From positions 74,070,501 to 74,134,500 of the forward strand of contig NW_024466599.1 in the NCBI RefSeq assembly GCF_017591425.1: a DNA stretch of 64,000 nt, written 5' to 3'. Made by a program: the position numbers and the translations under genes. A model generated the notes under the pieces. It was not told the origin of the DNA. It saw nothing but the letters and a program-made list of their open reading frames with translations, and did not search any database. The first letter of the stretch is position 1. The number at the start of each line of letters is the position of its first letter. The DNA is from Ochotona curzoniae. Lineage: Eukaryota; Chordata; Mammalia; Lagomorpha; Ochotonidae. This document shows positions 1-11,480 of the stretch, one piece after another.

Positions 1-296
1 CAGCCAGGATGTCCCCTTAGCTCCCCAGTCACATGCTAGTGGATGCATAAACCCATCACCGAACTTGGCCTTTGCCGTTAGATGCTGTAGTCAGGGCCAA
101 CTCACACCCTCCTGGAACATGGAGCAGCCTTGCCAGGTCCGACCCACACCTAGCCCTAATTCATGTGCTCGTAGGAGTGACAGCCCTATGAGGGCTGAAC
201 TTGGAGAACCAGGGGAGTTCTCCAAGTTCCTCCACCAGACCTACTCTCAGACCCAGATCTCACATGTGCCAACAAGTATTAGACCCTTACGTGGCA

Positions 297-298
<2 letters not shown>

Positions 299-334
<36 letters not shown>
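299..334. repeat. (GT)n microsatellite
   Basis: An uninterrupted GT dinucleotide run of about 18 units. It creates spurious Cys-Val reading frames on the plus strand. Its length makes it a probable polymorphic marker. Confidence 0.97.
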
Positions 335-335
<1 letters not shown>

Positions 336-910
336 GGTGGATGTTGCAGCTTGGCCTGCCCCCACACTCAATTCTTGGGTACACCTGTGAATGCTTCAGC
401 CTGGATCAACCAGCCTGTTTCCAGCCCCTGTACCCATGATTGTTGGTGAGCTCCATGGCCAAGCCTAGCTCAATCTGCCACCACCCTAGCTCTCAGGAAC
501 AATATGCCCTACAGAAGTTACCCCCAGACCCAGTTCTCGTGCATGCTGGTTAGTGTTGTGGCCCAGCATAACATGGTCCACACCCTGCCCCGACATTCAC
601 TGGTGGCCACAGAATCCCACTCGCTCTTAAAACATGATCAGATTTACTCTTATAAGAAGCAAATAAATAAGCACCTCCAGTTAAACTTCCGCTTGGTCAC
701 TCACAAATGAAATGTTGAATTTTACCATGTATAATTTCACTTGCCTTCCTTATACACCTTGGCTCTAGATTTGGTTTAGAATTTATCAGCAAACTATTGT
801 CCCATCCGAGACTATTTTCTCCAATGACTGTCAAGTGTGGGAGACACTGCCGATGAACTCCAGATTCTGACACCCAAGCACTATAGCATGTGGATCTTTT
901 GAAACACAAG

Positions 911-1035
911 GACCTTCAAAAAATTCATGGAGAATTGATCTGAAAGATAAATTTCTTTGGCTGCAATAAGATTTGAAATCCACGCATGGCTTTTTTTCAT
1001 AAAATACCATTTCCGTGGACTTTTAGAAGATCCCT
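911..1035 (+). mobile_element. Palindromic MITE, copy 1
   Basis: About 125 bp with terminal inverted repeats: left end 'CCTTCAAAAAATTCATGGA', right end 'CCGTGGACTTTTAGAAGATCC'-like. Internal landmarks 'AAAGATAAATTT' and 'GAAATCCACGCATGG' recur in the other copies in this window. It has no coding capacity. The short palindromic form fits a non-autonomous DNA transposon, probably mariner-like, but I cannot name the family. A TA target duplication is not clear. Confidence 0.7.
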
Positions 1036-1599
1036 GGTACGCACAGTGTTCAAAAATACTTTGTACTAAAGTAAGTATATATTTTCACTTCATTCCCCTT
1101 GACATGTTAAAATATCTTCATGATTTGAACTAAACTGCTGAGCTATTACCATCATCATTTATTGTTATTAATCTATTAATGACAAAAATAATAGGCAGTT
1201 TAGACAGGTCAGTTTTGACCATGAGCTACAGAAACACATTGCATCTGTGGGCCAAAACACAGTAGTGTAATGACAGCTGATAACAGAAGTTTCAGCTAAC
1301 AATATGCCTGTACTATCTGTGAGGTGTTCTGATATCTTCCATCCTATAGACCAGGCTTACACTGCCTCTGGTCCTGGACTGAAGTTGAAAAGGCATGGTT
1401 ACACCTGATCCTGTCTCTCAAAGCCTGCGAAGAGGGCCTTCGTTAGAGCTGGCAAGTAGGAGTAAGGCACAATTTGAATTTCTACTGATCCTCTTTCAGC
1501 CATAGAGAGCTACATTACAGCTGAGTCATTGCTTTGGAGAATCAAGAGGAGAACTGAAGCTGAGGATCTGAACAGTTTATGCAAGACCATGAAGTTTCC

Positions 1600-1657
1600 G
1601 TGGCCCATAAGTGGCATTGGCTGTTTCGGTGGCCCATAAGTGGCATTGCCTGTTTCC
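1600..1657. repeat. 29-bp tandem duplication
   Basis: Two adjacent 29-base units beginning 'GTGGCCCATAAGTGGCATTG' occupy 1600-1628 and 1629-1657 and differ at two positions. The near identity suggests recent slippage or duplication. Confidence 0.95.
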
Positions 1658-2108
1658 AGTCTGCCTCTGCATGGCTCAGTGCAATCTAAACCTGCTCTGG
1701 AAAGAAAATGAAACAAAGGCCAGCATGATTACTGTTCATTCTAAAGAAACATGAGAGTCTGGCAAGTTGACTATCCTATTGTAAGTCTGTAAGGATACCA
1801 TACCTTAACAGTTTATTCTTCTTCAATTTTATACCAAAATAGACCAATTGGAATTGCAAAAAAAAAAAAAAAAAAAGAACAAGTGATGATGCACAATATC
1901 AACAAACATTCAGACATTGTGCTTTAGTTTCTATGAACACATTTTATATCTAATACAATTTTCTCCATGTTCTTGACTTATTCTAGGTAAGACATTATAT
2001 TGAATTGCTTCAATACTATAATGTAGATTGGCAGAGCAAAACAAAGAAAGCACAAATATTCACTACTTTTTCTTCTAATTTCTTCCTCCCCAACATACAT
2101 ACACGCAG

Positions 2109-2110
<2 letters not shown>

Positions 2111-2140
<30 letters not shown>
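2111..2140. repeat. (CA)n microsatellite
   Basis: About 15 CA units lying 55 bp upstream of a SINE. It produces a spurious minus-strand Cys-Val frame. Confidence 0.97.
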
Positions 2141-2143
<3 letters not shown>

Positions 2144-2195
2144 CTGTAGTAGTGCTTTTTTTAGAGCAGAGGATTTGAACAAAAAAATAGTATGT

Positions 2196-2540
2196 CGGGC
2201 CCGGCGTGGTGGCCTGGCAGCTAAAGTCCTTGCCCTGAACGCGCCGGAATCCCATATGGGTGCCAGTTCTAATCCCAGAGGCCCCACTCCCCATCCTGCT
2301 CTCTGTTTGAGGCCTGGGAAGGTAGTCAAGGATGGCCTAAAGCCTTGGGACCCTGAACCCACGTGGGAGACCCAGAAGAACTCTTAGCTCCTGGCTTCAG
2401 ATCAGTGCAGCTCCAGTCATTGTGGCCACTTGGGGAATGAATCATTGGACAGAAGATCTTCCTCTCTGTCTCTCCTCCTCTCTCTCTCTCTCTATGATAT
2501 ATATATATCTGACTTTGCAATAAAAAATAAAATAAATCTT
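2196..2540 (+). mobile_element. Lagomorph tRNA-derived SINE (C-repeat)
   Basis: Full-length copy. The tRNA-like head starts 'GGGCCCGGCGTGGTGG' and contains an A-box-like 'GTGGCCTGGCAGCTAA'; a B-box-like 'AGTTCTAATCCC' follows. The body has 'CCTTGGGACCCTGAACCC', then 'GGACAGAAGATCTTCC', a (CT)n tract, a (TA)n tract and the tail 'AATAAAATAAATCTT'. The pol III boxes are known features of tRNA-derived SINEs. The copy is non-autonomous and depends on L1 machinery. Confidence 0.93.
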
Positions 2541-2550
2541 AATAGATATA

Positions 2551-2591
2551 TGTGTGTGTGTGTATATATATATATAGAGAGAGAGAGAGAT
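2551..2591. repeat. Compound (TG)n(TA)n(GA)n simple repeat
   Basis: Three short dinucleotide tracts in series immediately after the SINE tail. They probably grew from the SINE tail or its integration site. Confidence 0.9.
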
Positions 2592-2620
2592 GTCACTCTT
2601 CGCTGCCTCCACTCCAGACC

Positions 2621-2944
2621 AGCACGATGACTCAACTGACTAATCCTTTCTCTACATGTGTCAGTATCTCATATGGTCATGGGCTCATGTTCTGGATGTT
2701 ACACTTCCAATCGAGCTCCTTGCTTGTGGCCTACAAAAGCAGTGAGGATGGCCCAAAACCTTGGGACCCTGCACCTGCATGGGAGATCTGGAAGAAGCTC
2801 CTGGCTCTTGGCGTCAGAATGCTCAGCTCCAGCCATTGAAGTTATCTAAGGCGTGAACCAGCAGATGGAGCAGATCATGCTCTCTGTAGCTCCTTCTCTT
2901 TGTAAATCTTCCCTTCCAATGAGTATAAAGTGAATCTTTTTTAA
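2621..2944 (+). mobile_element. Diverged lagomorph SINE
   Basis: The body is recognisable by 'CTTGCTTGTGGCCTAC', 'CCTTGGGACCCTGCACC' and 'GGCTCTTGGCGTCAGAA', with tail 'CCTTCCAATGAGTATAAAG'. The tRNA-like head is badly eroded. It is older than its left neighbour. Confidence 0.85.
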
Positions 2945-3027
2945 AGTATATGCTTTTTTCTCCCAAAATACTTTTAAGTAGAGAATGTATTGCATTGACC
3001 TATTAACATTTGTTTCCTTTTTTCTTT

Positions 3028-3347
3028 TAAGATTTAGTAGTTTTACTTGCAAGTCAGTTACTGCAGGGGTGGTGGAGGGTGGAGAGCAGGCAGAAAGAGA
3101 TCTTCCATCCACTGGATCACTCCCCAAATGGTCATGATGGCTGAAGCTGGACTGACCCAAAACTTGAGGCCAAAGATCTTCCACCAGGTCTCCCACACTG
3201 CAGGGATCCATGGGCTTGGGCCATCCTTTGCTGCTCTCCCAAGCCATAATCAAAGAGCTGTATTGGAAGTGGGGTAGTTGGGACTAGAATTGGAGCCCAT
3301 ATGGGATGATAGCAACTCCAGGTAGCTGGCTATGCCACCATGCTGGC
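3028..3347 (-). mobile_element. Diverged lagomorph SINE, minus strand
   Basis: Reverse-oriented copy. It opens with 'AAGATTTAG', the complement of the tail, passes 'GATCTTCCATCC' and 'GGGCTTGGGCCATCC', and ends near 'GCTATGCCACCATGCTGGC', the complement of the head. Plus-strand frames inside it are artefacts. Confidence 0.87.
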
Positions 3348-3377
3348 TTTTCCCCTTTTGTTTCTGTCCTGTTCCAT

Positions 3378-3602
3378 TAAGATTTACTTATTTATTTATT
3401 TGAAAGAGCAAGAAGGAGAGAGGGAGCGAGAAAGAGAGAGAGGGGCCGGGAGAGAAACAGAGAGAGATCACCCATCTATTAGTTTACTCCTCAAATGGCC
3501 ACAGTAGCCAGATCGTTGTCAGGGTATAGCCAGATGCAACAAACTCCATCCAGTGTGGCACATGGATAATGGGGATCCAAGTACTTTGGCCATCTTATTT
3601 CT
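3378..3602 (-). mobile_element. Truncated lagomorph SINE, minus strand
   Basis: Starts 'AAGATTTACTTATTTATTTA' followed by a (GA)-rich tract and 'CCTCAAATGGCCACAGTAGC', all in complement orientation. The similarity fades after 'CCAAGTACTTTGGCCATC', so the head is missing (5' truncation) or eroded. Confidence 0.75.
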
Positions 3603-4740
3603 TGGAATTGACAGCGTTGTTCTTCTGACATCCTTTTTTTTTGTGTCCTTTATATTTGCTGTGCCTTTCTTACTTTGTGGATTGGCTACATTAACAGTTA
3701 TGGGTCATGATCCACAGAGCAAAGAAATTCATTGCACTTCCAGCGCACATGGACAAAGATTTGATTCAGGTGGGAAGCGATAGCTTCAATGCCCTCCCAC
3801 ACCCAAATTACCTAAATGAAACAGACATAGGTCCCTGGGGAAATCACACCTTATTATCTGCTTTACTTGCACAACCTGAAAATTTGTTATATTGTCGGCA
3901 ATGCCTTTTCCACCCTGTTCCTCAATCTTTTGATGCAGGAGGTGGTATAGGCAGAAAGCAAGCAATTCCCACACACGTGAAGCCTACAGCAAGAAGCATT
4001 CAGTCTCGCATCAGCAAAGACCAGGGCAACTTCAACATAAGCTGCTAAACACAATCTCCCCCTGGGTTTTATGAGCTTTTGCTTGCAAGATTTTTGCCTC
4101 AAATAGCATTATAGGGACCAGATGTTGGTGCTGGATGGGAGATAATGCACATTGTTTCCTGCTCTTGGTCCACAAACAGAATGCAGGATCAGCTTCTCCC
4201 ATTGGCCTTTATGCCTTCTCCTGCCCCATCTCCAGGTCAACCAAGCATTAGGGGTCTTTCACCTTTGTTTCCTTTAGAAACTTCTAGCGTGGAAAGGAAG
4301 CAGATTCAATGGGCTTCAGTTGGATATAGATTCATCCATAAACTTGCTCACGGGTGAGATACCCACATCCTACCACTGTAGAAGCTCAACGAACTTAGAT
4401 TTAACTGTAGAGGGGCATGACCCAGAGTCTGCACAATGACACCACTTGCAATTGAGGAAAATTGTGGAATGACACACATTTCAGTTTGTGGGGCTACAGT
4501 CCTATTGAAGCAAGATCCATTTCGACAAATATAGAGATGTTCTGGGCTGGATTCATCCACCCCCTTAGAAGGGAGGTTGCTGCAAATAGCTCCATCAGCT
4601 CTAACCTAGTGAGGCTAGGAAAGGTGCCTAGCACCTTGAGCATACACCCAACTGTGTGGAGTTCTCTGGAGCTGGAGCAGCTGCATTATTTTCTCAGCCA
4701 TAATCTAGTCTCCTTACATAGATTTTAGCTCCTTGTTGAC
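3603..4740. other. Unassigned stretch with protein-like translations
   Basis: Not recognised. A plus-strand frame from 3707 to 4048 has two N-glycosylation-type sequons (Asn-Glu-Thr and Asn-His-Thr) and follows a hydrophobic run in another frame (about 3600-3690). A third frame at 4462-4728 is rich in Trp and Ser. Frames change and stops intervene, so there is no intact gene. A decayed retroviral envelope-like segment is possible because a MaLR-type LTR lies about 0.7 kb downstream, but no diagnostic motif was found. Confidence 0.25.
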
Positions 4741-5462
4741 TTAACTCTTTAGCATGAACGTCTCACTCTTAGATGTCATTTTCTGAATCAGTATGATGAT
4801 TTGCCAGTAGATGCCTGGTTCTTGGGTCTAAGACATTGATTCGTGTCTCCCTGTCATGACTGATCTCTCTGAACTTGATATCTGCCTCGAGTAACCTGTT
4901 TTCATTTCCGCCATCATATTGTCTTGTCTGATATTAAAACTCCGGGCCTCCTTCTAGAAGCTCTGTTCTGTCTTCATAAATCTAAGAACCTGTATTTTTG
5001 CTCTAGCTACCTGTTACACTGATGTATTGAAGCCGAGATCCCTCTCATAAAAAGTGGAAGTGCTATTTCTAGTTCCAGGCAAACGTAAGACATTCTTAAT
5101 TTGGGGTGTTTAATATATATCTGCTAAATGAGATGAGTGAAAGCAGGGTTGCCTGATTCATGCATGTTATGCCACTCCCAGCCCTACAATATTCCTACAG
5201 CTCCACTAACATACAAACTTAAAAGATGATTTAAATTAGATCTGTTGCTTAGGCTGATTGTGGACGAAGCTATTTAAGTTAGATATATGAGTACCTTCTG
5301 GAAATAAATTCCATACTTCATCTCTTGACTTGCTACTAATACATGATGGAATCTTAGTCACCGTGTTCATTTTGAATTGAACTACAGAGCATGTGTTAAC
5401 ATCATGATGCTGGACCTGCAGCAAACAAGTGATTATGGTCGTCTCTGCACTTGTTCACCACC

Positions 5463-5847
5463 TGCTATGGTTTGGATATGAATGGAGTGTGTCTCTCATG
5501 GGTTCTTGGGCACTATTGACATGTGGTAGAAGCTTTACACATTGGGTTTAATGCAAGGTCATTGTGTCACTGGGAGCATTGCCCATGGAACGGATTCCCA
5601 TGGGATTTGTGGGACTTCAGCTGGTTCCTGTGAAAAGATTGACTCTTTAGGGCATGCTGACTTCCGAGTCTCCTAATCTTCCTCCCTCGTCCATCCCCAC
5701 CATGATGATATGATGTACATCCTTCTTGGAGACGCACCAGTGTTGACCTTGTTCTTGAATCTCTAGAATTGTGAGCAAGATAAGCTTGTTTTCATTATAT
5801 ATTACCCAGCCTGAAACATTATAGCTAGAAAAAAAATGGGCTAATCA
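5463..5847 (+). mobile_element. MaLR-type LTR (MST/THE1-like)
   Basis: Begins TG and ends CA. The start 'TGCTATGGTTTGGATATG' matches the well-known MaLR opening, and near the end come 'TATATATTACCCAGCCTG' and 'TGGGCTAATCA'. MaLR LTRs are ERVL-related, non-autonomous and shared by placental mammals. I see no partner LTR or internal region next to it, so it is a solo LTR. No 5-bp target duplication is evident at these edges. Confidence 0.8.
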
Positions 5848-6781
5848 GTAAACTCAATTGCAGAAGTTAAGAATTAGTAGAATATTCAATTATTAAATTA
5901 AAATGATTATACTTTTATAACATATTAAACATTTAGTAATAACATTGCTTGTAATGACTGGAAATGAAGCCAATAGATTTGTTTGACTAGGAAAGACTTG
6001 GTTACAAATTATTGGTTTCACCGAGGCACAACATCTCACAGAATTCTCTTCTCTCTGAAGGAATCCTACCTGTTGGTCATAATCACAGCCCAGAATTTCC
6101 CAAGTAAAGTAACTGGAAGAGTTTCAATGTGAAGTAGTGTTTTCTTCAGGCTACGACTCTTGAGACGCAACCCCTCAGTCGTATGAAAGGGTTCTACAAG
6201 GTATGATCTTTCTGAATTCTTTCCACTCTGCCTGTTCTTGATTTCAACAGCACAAATATTTTCCCTTGTCTTTGTCCTTTTGAGCAAGAAGAAAGCCAAT
6301 AACAATGGAACTAAGCAGCTATTTTTGTTAAAAAGTCCTGTCGTTTTACACGTTTCGCTCTATTGGGCTTTGTTCTGATTTCAGATTGCGTGTGTGTCTC
6401 TCCCGGGCATACTCAATAAGAAGAAAGTAAGGTGCCCCAAGAGGAAGGTTACCCCAGGATGACTCCACCTGTTCTTCTCAGAGAGCAATCTGCTGTACTC
6501 TTATTCTCAGCCCCGCATCCCCGCCCCCGAATCATTCACAGCTCCTACTGGGTTCAATCCGCTCGTGTTTTCATCCATCCATTCATAACACGGAGAGAAG
6601 CTCTAGGGAGTTTCAATGTGCTGAGAGCATAGATAAAATCCAGTTCTTTCTTTTTCCTTTCTACTTCCACCTTTTTCCTCTAGGTTCTTGTGTTTTCAGC
6701 TGGCTAGCTTTAGCAATATACAATCAATTTTACAAGGCATGTTACTCTTTCCTACGTTTAAGTTTTAAAAACAGGTTTGTG

Positions 6782-6783
<2 letters not shown>

Positions 6784-6812
<29 letters not shown>
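6784..6812. repeat. (GT)n microsatellite
   Basis: About 14 uninterrupted GT units directly upstream of a MIR fragment. Confidence 0.97.
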
Positions 6813-6815
<3 letters not shown>

Positions 6816-6827
6816 AATGAGTCAAAT

Positions 6828-6905
6828 ATGCTTCTGTAAATGAAGAAACTGAGGCCGAGAGTGACTAAGCAGTTCGCTCAGGGACCTTCATGACTAAGCA
6901 TATGC
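6828..6905 (-). mobile_element. MIR fragment, minus strand
   Basis: The core 'AATGAAGAAACTGAGGCC' is the complement of the MIR 3' region, followed by degraded 'GACTAAGCAGTTCGCTCAGG'. MIRs are old tRNA-derived SINEs common to mammals. Confidence 0.7.
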
Positions 6906-7394
6906 TCACTTGGACTTTGGAACTTAATTTATTCCAGGGAAGGGCCAAGTTCCAGACGATGCAACTTACACATGAAAAGGCAACCCAAACAAGACTACTC
7001 TCCTGAATTTTAAATAGAAGCCTTAAATTGCCTGCAAGTAAGCACAAAATTCCCAATTTTACTCTGCAAAATCCTACAATACATGCACACAGATAGACAA
7101 ATAAGGGGGAAATTTATGAACAACACGAGAACAGAAAGCTCACCTTTTTTGCAACAGTAAAATTACTGTGTGGCATAACATTGCATAGTGAAAATATTTT
7201 TTACTGGTATGCATATTTTCTGGTCTGCATTTTCCATACACAGCCAAGATATGAGTAGCTGTGGGGTATTCTCCTATTGAATGTTTCAAGTTTAATTATT
7301 TTTTTTGAACTGCATGCTTGCCCATGATTCTTGAAAAAATATTTCCAGCAGGCTAGCTTACACTTGCTTCTACCTTCCGTGTTCCAAATATTTT

Positions 7395-7410
7395 GCCATG
7401 TGGTATATTT
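7395..7410. repeat. Target-site duplication, left copy
   Basis: 'GCCATGTGGTATATTT' is repeated at 7727-7742 and flanks the young SINE. The match is perfect over 16 bases; the first bases overlap the SINE head on the right side, so the true duplication may be 14-16 bp. Confidence 0.92.
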
Positions 7411-7726
7411 TTTTTTTAAAGATTTATTTTTTATTGGAAAGGCGGATATACAGAGAGGAGAGACAGAGAGGAAGATCTTCCGTCCGATGATTCACTCCCC
7501 AAGTGAGCGCAACGGGCCGATACTATGCCGATCCGAAGCCAGGAGCCTCTTCCGGGTCTCCCACACGGGTGCAGGGTCCCAAAGCCTTGGGCCGTCCTCG
7601 ACTGCTTTCCCGGGCCACAGGCAGGGAGCTGGAAGGGAAGCGGGGCTGCCGGGATTAGAACCGGCGCCCATATGGGATCCCGGGCGTGCAAGGCGAGGAC
7701 TTAACCACTTGCGCCACCGCGCCGGG
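7411..7726 (-). mobile_element. Young lagomorph SINE, minus strand
   Basis: Near-consensus copy in reverse orientation. It opens with poly-T and 'AAAGATTTATTTTTTATTGG' (complement of the tail), then 'GAAGATCTTCCGTCCGATG', 'AGCCTTGGGCCGTCC', 'GGGATTAGAACCGGCGCCC' (complement of the B box) and 'TTGCGCCACCGCGCCGGGGC' (complement of the head). Flanking duplications at 7395-7410 and 7727-7742 are identical, so the insertion is recent. Open frames of 86-137 codons across it are artefacts of low mutation load. Confidence 0.96.
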
Positions 7727-7742
7727 GCCATGTGGTATATTT
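7727..7742. repeat. Target-site duplication, right copy
   Basis: Second copy of the 16-base duplication described at 7395-7410. Confidence 0.92.
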
Positions 7743-10700
7743 GATCCCTGTACATTTATACACTGAGGACTATTTAAAACTTAGTGATTTCCCACAGCTA
7801 GGCAAAAATACACCCAACATTCTGCAAGATCAGGGCATCTGGTGGGTCCCCAAGAAGTTACTCCAGACATTAAGATCCCAGTGAAAGGCCTAAGCAGGCA
7901 AAATCCGGTGAGTGTGTTCTTACAATTAAGGAACGTCAGTCAAGGTGAGCAATTAGGAATACAGGATGACAAAGGAAGGATCTCAAAATGAATCTGAACT
8001 TGGGCCAGGGGCTGCTACTCTGTGATTTTTTTTTTTCTATCTTCGTGTTAGGGATAAAGGTGGAATGTCCTGACCCAGCAGTATAAACAAGGCTTAAAAA
8101 CGGATGAAATACTTTAACCACTACTGCAGGTGAGAGCTAAGCCAGAGAAACGAAATTTTGTTTACTGTTTCTAAAGCACTCACGTGTTATAAACAGAAGC
8201 AGACACATTGTTTTGTTTTCTAGTTTTTGGTAAATGTCTTTTTAAAAATTATTGTGGTAATGTCGAGTTCAACATGCACACAGCTATTCTTGTATATGTA
8301 TTACAAATCAAGAAAAAACAACTTTGAATCTTTAAGTCAACATTAAAAAGGTGAAAAGTTTCAAGGCTCTTAGTTGCCAACAGTGCAAGAAGATAAATTA
8401 CCCCCAAAGAGCAGTGCTATTATTTATAAACAAAGCAAACTTCTTCCATCCCTAACAGTGCTAGGTTTAACTGTACACGATTCTGAATCCTCAGTGTTGG
8501 TTTACAAATGCCATGTGACAAAAATATCTTCTAAAAATGAGAAAATAGTTTACAATGACAAGTTTTGCTCAAAGAACTACATAGAAATAAACCTAACTTA
8601 AAACAAGATGATTATTTAGATAGGATGTGACTGAAAAATTTGGGTTTGTGGTTTGGGTCTGATTTATGCATCCATGAATGAAAGATAATTTTAACAATGA
8701 TTGAACCATAAATTCAAAAAGCTCAGGGTTAACTAGAACGTCATACTGTATTACAACTTGGAATGAAGTGAATCGATTTATAGGTAAATTTCCCAAAACA
8801 AATAATTCAAGAAAATAGTAGATGTGAAAAGTCTCCACCAAGAATTTTTTTTTCCCCCAGGAAGATATGGATGAATTCACACCATAAGCCTGAAATGGTA
8901 ATTTTATGTTAATCATCTTCTACATTTCACAGTGCATCAATACTTTTGTGCATTGGGTCTGTGCTCGAGTGTGTGTGCATTTGTGTGTGTTCATTCGTGT
9001 GTGCATACACGTATAGTTATTGTGTGCCTGCTTTTGATATACAGATTGCGTTTGTCCTCAAAATTCCAAATGAAAAGTACATGTCCTTGACATTCCTTTT
9101 AATAGACAGAGGGTGGCACCCTCTTAAGCAGCAGATGATACAAGGTTGCATTTGGCACTTTTTTCTCTATTTGGGCTACAAACTCTATCCAAATTGTGAA
9201 GGACTTTCCACATTAGTAATTAATAGAGCCCCATTATGCTAACTATCATCCAACTTAGGACATCTTAGAGGAAAGATAAGAGACGAATAATTTGAAGTAA
9301 TTTTCTTGTAATCATGCCAATCACTTGAGCAAAGTAGTTATTAAAGGAAACAGTATTATGATGAATTACAGGACGTCTAACACCGAATACCTTTTCTTAT
9401 CAGCTGCTTATAGTTCCTGATGCTTAAAGAAGGCAAACAAGTCGGAGTCTATCCCGAATAACAGTCTTCTTACTGTAAATAATAGTTTAGCAAACCCTGA
9501 ATCCTAATGAGGCCTGGCAGACAGACTTTACCTTGGTTTATGCCCATCCCTTTGACGAGGGCTGACGTTCGTCTGCCTCACCTTTCTTTCCGAGCTCAAG
9601 GTAGCCCAAGGCGGCTTTGATGACAAGGGACTCTTCCGGTTCAGATCTGCTGAAGTGAGTAGACGTCATTTACCTAATTAAACGTTCAAAACACATCATT
9701 ATTGGAAGGAATAAATGTGGTACGTTTGTTGAGGAATGTTAACTGAGATGTAACTGCACATCATTTGACTTTTTAACATTTTATTATAACTTTGAAGTCT
9801 TCCTGTGCTTAATTAAATCAACTTATTTTTTACAGTTGATTTCACGTGATCCCACTTTCGTTCCAGAATTAGAATCAGATACTGTGGAGAACACCAACTG
9901 TATACACAAATTAAGCTCTGATTCTTCAGGTGTTTTTCTGCGTTGCACTCAATCCTGGCAGTTTCTGAGGACCGCCATGATTTCAAACGGGATTTATTGT
10001 TCACTCACTAGAAATTCTGGCTCTTTATCTTCACTTCTTGCAAATGCAGCCATTTGTTTTTAAGGATATAGAGTCCTCAGGTCCACACTAATTTCATCCT
10101 TGATCGGGGTCAGAATTTCAAAGGAAACGACGGTTTTAATGCTTGGGACTAAGTAAATAAGAAAGTGAAAGTATCAGCATTGTCCCTGTACCCCTGGGAG
10201 CTGTACTTTGCTGACTGTCCCTATAAGAACAACGCTGTCTAGATAATAAGACTGCAGTACTTCAAAGGCAACAAACTGTTTGAGTAGCAATAACCAGGTA
10301 GCATCCTGCAGAGAGAGAGTCATTGCATCAAAATCATTATATTCAAATGAGTGTCTTTTGATGATCAATATTGAGCAGTCTTCTTGCTTCGTAAGAACCC
10401 CAAACTATAAAACAGGGGTGAAGGTAGGAGTGGGGCAGATGCCACACATGTTTGGTGTCCATCAACTGCCAAGCATTGTGAGGGTAGGGAATGAAGGCAG
10501 ACATTCGCAACATTCAAATCTGCACTGGAAAGTATTCACTATTGGAGAGCATGGCTGGAAACAAATAGGAAAGGAGGATTCAAAGGTTGCAAGTAGTGAT
10601 GGTAGAAAATTCTAATGAGGCATTTACATCAGCATGCAAAGCTCCTGATTTTCCCCAAATATAGTAGTGTTCCGTGTTCTGTCAGCTTTCCATTGAATGC

Positions 10701-11100
10701 ACTGAAAAGAAAAGTTTCTGAAACTCTAATGGCACTCTCAGAGTGTGAGTTGAAAGGGTAGCCATGAATGCTTGCTGGCACTTCAGTATCCCGCACCAGG
10801 AAACTAAGTGAAAAATGTGCATCAGTATCGATATCTATATATCTGTATCTATATATATAATACAGCATATACAGAGATATATATATCAAAAGAAGAGGGA
10901 GAGAAAAAAATAGGTTATGTGTGCCTGTGTGTCGTCAGCACTGTTTAAGGGGACTGTGCTGTTGATCAGAAACGACTCCCTCCTCTCCTTGAGGTGCTCC
11001 TTTCTGGCTACTCCATGACCACTTGGACTGGCTTTCATTCCCTGGGGTAAGTGTTCATGATCGCAAATTTGACCAAAAGATTTTTTTTCATTACCCTCCA
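7743..11100. other. Repeat-poor non-coding island, left part
   Basis: No SINE or LINE is recognised over about 3.4 kb. A GT-rich patch sits at 8965-9005. The interval 9420-9690 has balanced composition, no repeats and TAAT-type motifs, and could be a conserved non-coding element. An AT-rich simple stretch lies at 10825-10890. Short frames have no coding character. Confidence 0.55.
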
Positions 11101-11160
11101 ACATTTCCTTTCACCTCCAACCTCTGGGCAGGGCCCTGGCTTTCCCTTTGGAGCTGGGAA

Positions 11161-11271
11161 TATAAAGACGTGGGGCCATCGGGCTGACCCAGAGGGCCCG
11201 CCTGTCAATCACCGCCTCGCCATCCCTGCTCCCTTTCACACCAGGCAGCTGGACCCATCGCTGTCAACCAG
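11161..11271 (+). promoter_or_regulatory. Possible TATA promoter and short first exon
   Basis: 'TATAAAGA' at 11161-11168 sits in a locally GC-rich patch within AT-rich DNA, downstream of 'CTCTGGGCAGGGCCCTGGC'. About 100 bp later comes a consensus splice donor, 'CAG' then 'GTAACA' at 11272. This is the spacing expected of a TATA promoter plus short first exon. There is no transcript evidence and no protein assignment, so it may be chance or part of an enhancer. Confidence 0.2.
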
Positions 11272-11452
11272 GTAACAACTCCCACACAATAGAGGCCTGA
11301 AAGCCTGGTCTAGACACTCTTTTAGCCACTTATTCGCTGCTCTTGGCAGCTGTTGAAGCATAAATAAGTAGTTTGTAATCAGAAAGCTGACATCATCAGA
11401 GCTCGGCTGAGAGAGGAGATTGTTCCCGAGTACTGAGCCGGGTTTTTTTTTT

Positions 11453-11480
11453 TGTGTGTGTGTGTGTGTGTGTGCGTGTG
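11453..11480. repeat. (GT)n microsatellite after poly-T
   Basis: A T11 run followed by about 12 GT units with one GC interruption. It lies inside the longest minus-strand frame (11236-11778), which I reject as a gene. Confidence 0.95.

Larger units (their letters stand above)
1..2195. other. Unique non-coding DNA at left edge
   Basis: No convincing exon is visible. Short open frames at 65-449 run through the (GT)n tract and read as Cys-Val repeats, so they are not genes. The stretch contains a (GT)n, a MITE copy at 911-1035, a 29-bp tandem duplication at 1600-1657, a poly-A run near 1859-1876 and a (CA)n at 2111-2140. The remainder shows nothing I recognise. Confidence 0.7.
5848..7394. other. 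Mostly unique non-coding DNA
   Basis: No exon is supported. It contains a (GT)n at 6784-6812 and an eroded MIR at about 6828-6905. The rest is AT-rich unique sequence, with a short GC-richer patch at 6500-6600 that has no clear role. Confidence 0.6.

Noticed and set aside
7640..7726. tRNA gene from A-box and B-box-like motifs
   Set aside because: The boxes belong to the tRNA-derived head of the SINE. There is no foldable cloverleaf, and the same motifs recur in every copy.
7331..7744. Plus-strand 137-codon frame and overlapping minus-strand frames
   Set aside because: Entirely explained by the young minus-strand SINE, which stays open in several frames.
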